DNA from: Heliopora coerulea
Lineage: Eukaryota > Cnidaria > Anthozoa > Scleralcyonacea > Helioporidae
DNA length: 64,000 nucleotides
Reading direction: 5' to 3'
NCBI GenBank assembly: GCA_030142905.1
Contig: JASJOG010000340.1
Location: 204,394 to 268,393 of the forward strand
Below the pieces are notes generated by a model. The model saw only the letters and a list, made by a program, of their open reading frames with translations. It did not search any database and had not been told where the DNA came from. The translations under genes and the position numbers were made by a program. Position 1 is the stretch's first letter; the number at the start of each line of letters is the position of its first letter. Shown here one piece after another: positions 62,601-64,000 of this stretch.

Positions 62601-63991
62601 AAAAGCAATCAATACAATATGAGCGGCCGAACTGTCCGGATTAACAAGGTGAGCCATGGTAGATCTTTTACAGTTCGGACGCGAATATTGTGCATTGCTT
62701 ACGATACGAATTCATCTAAATGTTCATGTATATCGAGATACAAGCCGTTGGATGTTTATGCAACCTAGGACGATTCTGTATCGTATTTACAACTACTAAT
62801 TAGGCCGTCATAGTTTTTGTTTTTACTATGAGTTCTTAGTGTCAGTATAATGAGAGGAATAGCACTCCTATTTTCCTTTACAACAGACAGTGGTTTTCTT
62901 TCTTCATTAGCTTTCGAAGACACTTGCAGCAGTTAATGTAAACTTTTGGTCTTTATACGAAAACAAAACAGTGACTAAAAACTTTCGATCTGATGAAAAG
63001 TCGCTCTTTATTTAGATACGGTGTTGATGGATTCCTGGATAAGAATAAAGATACACTCTTTCAAGATTTTAAAAGACTTTTGTTCAACTGGTATGTTTGA
63101 ACAAATCTTGTAGTGGTTATGCTACGTCCAAGAGCGTCCCACTTGAAGCATTTGACGTGTTTGCGCCTGCATAACGAATCCATATTTGTAGGATTTGTGG
63201 AAGGTTTGAGGGACTGAGACAGTTAGGGGAAAACCTGTGATTTAAGATCGAGTAGTAACTAGACCGAAATTAAATGGCGTAAACCTTACCTACCCTAAGT
63301 AATTTGTCCGATTTCAGAATCATCCTCAGGGTATTATGAAACGAAACTTCACAATTAACCTACACAGTCAACTGAAAAATGTTGACTCGAGCGGGATTTG
63401 AACTCGCACCTTCAGGATACCGGTCCGCCGCTCTACCTGTTGGTTAATTGGGAAGTTTCGTCTCATAATACTCTGAGGATGATTCTGAAATAGAATTGAA
63501 ACACTGCACATCCATCCTCATGGATAGCGTTAAGTTGTCGCGAGAATATCTCGTGCACTTAAATCGGATAAAAACTCGCCTCCAATCTCTGTGGACTCGA
63601 TAGCTCAACAGGTAGAGCGGCGGACCGGTATCCACGAAGGTGCGAGTTTCAAATCCCACTCGAGTCAACATTTTTCAGCTAACTTCGGCAGTGTAGATTA
63701 ATTGTGAAGTTTCGTTTCATAATTTGTCTAACCTTTGTCGATTCTCTATCGTTGAACATGGTTCTTTGTGAACTATTCTCCTTTTTTGTCGTTTGACAAG
63801 TTTAAGGAAATTTCTCCCTAATACGTCAAATTAGTTCATAATTTTTCACTTAGAAACCTGTGAAACCCTGAAATATTTTGAAAGCATCTATGATACATTA
63901 AAATTACATCTTTTCTGTTTTGTTATCCTGTTTAAGTAACCATCAAGCCTTAAAAGAGATGTGGCCTGAAGGAAGGGAAGCTGTTACAAAG
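45378..63991 (+). CDS. MYO1D: Class I myosin, MYO1D-like, motor domain (13 exons, gene continues past right edge)
   Basis: Actin-based motor that links membranes to actin. Exons in order: 45378-45684, 49575-49668, 51089-51254, 51668-51721, 52722-52817, 54597-54716, 55342-55545, 58488-58739, 59120-59230, 59366-59425, 61743-61813, 63016-63090, 63937-63991. All junctions use GT/AG and phases agree. P-loop GESGSGKTE (split over exons 1 and 2), switch [11 protein letters not shown] and switch II DIYGFE are intact. The closest class by eye is MYO1D, from [31 protein letters not shown] and [16 protein letters not shown] motifs and the tail lie outside. The start ATG matches the short N-terminal head of class I myosins. 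Confidence 0.93.
47290..47590. mobile_element. tRNA-like fold-back
   Basis: Left arm (minus) has a complete tRNA-like unit, including the inverse of GGGTTTGATCCTCGTC and AGCTCAATGGTTAGA. Right arm has only the B-box half, GTGGGTTCAATCCCTGTC. Outer arms share AGGTAGATGAAC and its inverse. It is separated by an unrelated 90-bp AT-rich middle. Confidence 0.65.
47698..48181. repeat. Two-copy 242-bp tandem duplication
   Basis: Copies at 47,698-47,939 and 47,940-48,181 begin CCCAAGAAATATTCACATAA and differ at only a handful of positions, so the duplication is recent. Confidence 0.92.
49575..49668 (+). CDS. MYO1D: MYO1D-like exon 2 (P-loop)
   Basis: Encodes [20 protein letters not shown]. Acceptor TGTAG, donor GTATTG. 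Confidence 0.92.
51089..51254 (+). CDS. MYO1D: MYO1D-like exon 3 (switch I)
   Basis: Encodes [20 protein letters not shown] and [17 protein letters not shown]; donor GTAAGA. Confidence 0.94.
51668..51721 (+). CDS. MYO1D: MYO1D-like exon 4
   Basis: Short 54-base exon, [18 protein letters not shown], the conserved GERNFH-FYQ segment. Acceptor CTTTAG; donor GTAATA. Confidence 0.92.
51722..52721. other. MYO1D-like intron 4
   Basis: 1 kb with a TTCC pyrimidine tract (52,373-52,600); otherwise nothing seen. Confidence 0.65.
52373..52600. repeat. (TTCC)n polypyrimidine tract
   Basis: About 230 bases almost purely C/T on the plus strand, mostly TTCC and TTTCC units. Apparent proteins on both strands here are artefacts of the repeat. 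Confidence 0.95.
52722..52817 (+). CDS. MYO1D: MYO1D-like exon 5
   Basis: Encodes [15 protein letters not shown] and KYHYINQG. Acceptor TTTTAG, donor GTAAGT. Confidence 0.88.
53300..54200. repeat. Degenerate minisatellite, unit about 30 bp
   Basis: Motifs like TTGTGAACGCTCTC, CACCACCTGC and GCACTGTAAC recur at loose 28-33 bp spacing for about 900 bp in intron 5. Because the period is close to a multiple of three in places, spurious open frames appear on both strands. Confidence 0.6.
54597..54716 (+). CDS. MYO1D: MYO1D-like exon 6
   Basis: Encodes [20 protein letters not shown] through VAVIIHL. Donor GTAAGA. Confidence 0.92.
54717..55341. other. MYO1D-like intron 6
   Basis: 625 bases. Inverted fragments of GTTGCGA/AAGTTGCA type at 54,840-55,170 suggest a small repeat (GTTGCATGAGAAATTGCATG). 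No gene. Confidence 0.5.
55342..55545 (+). CDS. MYO1D: MYO1D-like exon 7
   Basis: Starts [10 protein letters not shown] and ends YYGRDALSK. Acceptor TTTTAG, donor GTGAGG. Confidence 0.93.
56430..56895. mobile_element. Long fold-back with hammerhead-like motifs
   Basis: Arms of about 200 bp mirror each other (GGTTATACCAGGCAGTTCTG with its inverse at the right, and TGCAAACGTCTGC with GCAGACGTTTGCA), around an AT run (56,585-56,631). The right arm has CCTGAAGAGCGGTCAGCCGA followed by AATGC at 56,784-56,810: CUGAAGA, a short stem and GAAAU, close to a hammerhead core. The left arm copy is more degraded. Confidence 0.65.
56585..56631. repeat. (TA)n microsatellite
   Basis: Perfect TA run within the fold-back. 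Confidence 0.95.
58108..58190 (-). repeat. tRNA-like single copy
   Basis: Inverse of the tRNA-like unit (TAGCTCAATGGTTAGAG and a B box read from CGGTGATCGAATCCAC). It lies 300 bp before MYO1D-like exon 8. Likely a SINE-type relic. Confidence 0.55.
58488..58739 (+). CDS. MYO1D: MYO1D-like exon 8 (switch II)
   Basis: Encodes [30 protein letters not shown] and [20 protein letters not shown]. Acceptor GTGAAG, donor GTGAGT. Confidence 0.95.
59120..59230 (+). CDS. MYO1D: MYO1D-like exon 9
   Basis: Encodes [20 protein letters not shown] to AGKVTDE; donor GTAAGA. Confidence 0.94.
59366..59425 (+). CDS. MYO1D: MYO1D-like exon 10
   Basis: 60 bases, [20 protein letters not shown]. Acceptor TCCAG, donor GTGAGT. 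Confidence 0.9.
59426..61742. other. MYO1D-like intron 10
   Basis: 2.3 kb. Short AGTGC/GTACCG repeats near 59,990-60,070, otherwise nothing recognised. Confidence 0.6.
61743..61813 (+). CDS. MYO1D: MYO1D-like exon 11
   Basis: Encodes [12 protein letters not shown]. It ends in phase 2 at GTAAGT. Confidence 0.92.
61814..63015. other. MYO1D-like intron 11
   Basis: 1.2 kb. No gene, RNA or clear repeat seen. Confidence 0.6.
63016..63090 (+). CDS. MYO1D: MYO1D-like exon 12
   Basis: Encodes [20 protein letters not shown]. Donor GTATGT. Confidence 0.93.
63313..63725. mobile_element. Double tRNA-like fold-back
   Basis: tRNA-like units lie at 63,384-63,455 (minus) and about 63,593-63,666 (plus, GATAGCTCAACAGGTAGAGC then CGAGTTTCAAATCCCACTCG). 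A further inverted arm (TTTCAGAATCATCCTCAGGG and its inverse near 63,470-63,489) nests inside. A functional tRNA gene is unlikely because the pair is embedded in repeat arms. Confidence 0.65.
63937..63991 (+). CDS. MYO1D: MYO1D-like exon 13
   Basis: Encodes [18 protein letters not shown], the MWPEG segment before loop 2. Donor GTAAGT lies at the very end of the window. Confidence 0.9.
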
Positions 63992-64000
63992 GTAAGTTAT

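Overview
The window is animal nuclear DNA with an integrated viral element at its left end. Spliced animal genes, dense fold-back repeats, Penelope-like retroelement fragments and tRNA-like repeats suggest a cnidarian, perhaps a stony coral. The phylum is an inference from repeat content and protein likeness, not a proven identification.

Positions 1 to about 14,490 hold a very AT-rich, intronless, tightly packed Maverick/Polinton-type element (adintovirus-like). It runs off the left edge. It encodes the N-terminal part of a type B DNA polymerase, a retroviral-type integrase with a chromodomain, a major capsid protein, a packaging ATPase, a probable minor capsid protein, two fibre-like proteins, several small membrane proteins and a possibly lipid-anchored protein. 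Genes left of 8,801 are on the minus strand. From 8,820 to 13,816 they are on the plus strand, and the last gene is again minus. Almost every start codon sits in the same short motif, TATAAA(A)TAAATG. The copy is decaying: there is an in-frame TGA in the capsid gene, a frameshift in the ATPase gene, and a probable TGA in a small membrane protein. Short GC-rich hairpins, many with TTCG loops, are scattered through this part only.

Positions 14,490 to 38,142 carry an antiviral gene pair. Exon 1 of CMPK2 (mitochondrial UMP-CMP kinase 2) is on the minus strand at 18,678-19,527. Viperin/RSAD2 is on the plus strand in six exons from 19,651 to 38,142. The pair is head to head, with 123 bp between the start codons. 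All viperin exons were found, including a 33-nt microexon, and the joined frame is open for 335 codons. The rest of CMPK2 was not found in the 4 kb before the viral element, so the element may lie inside CMPK2 or next to it. Viperin introns are full of repeats: a pogo-like element, long inverted repeats, Penelope-like copies with hammerhead-like motifs, and tRNA-like fold-backs.

Positions 38,143 to 45,377 contain no gene that I can support. They hold microsatellites, a Tc1/mariner relic and telomere-like repeats.

Positions 45,378 to 64,000 hold 13 exons of a class I myosin closest to MYO1D, covering most of the motor domain and continuing past the right edge. Its introns contain a 242-bp tandem duplication, a TTCC tract, a degenerate minisatellite, a long inverted repeat and more tRNA-like fold-backs.
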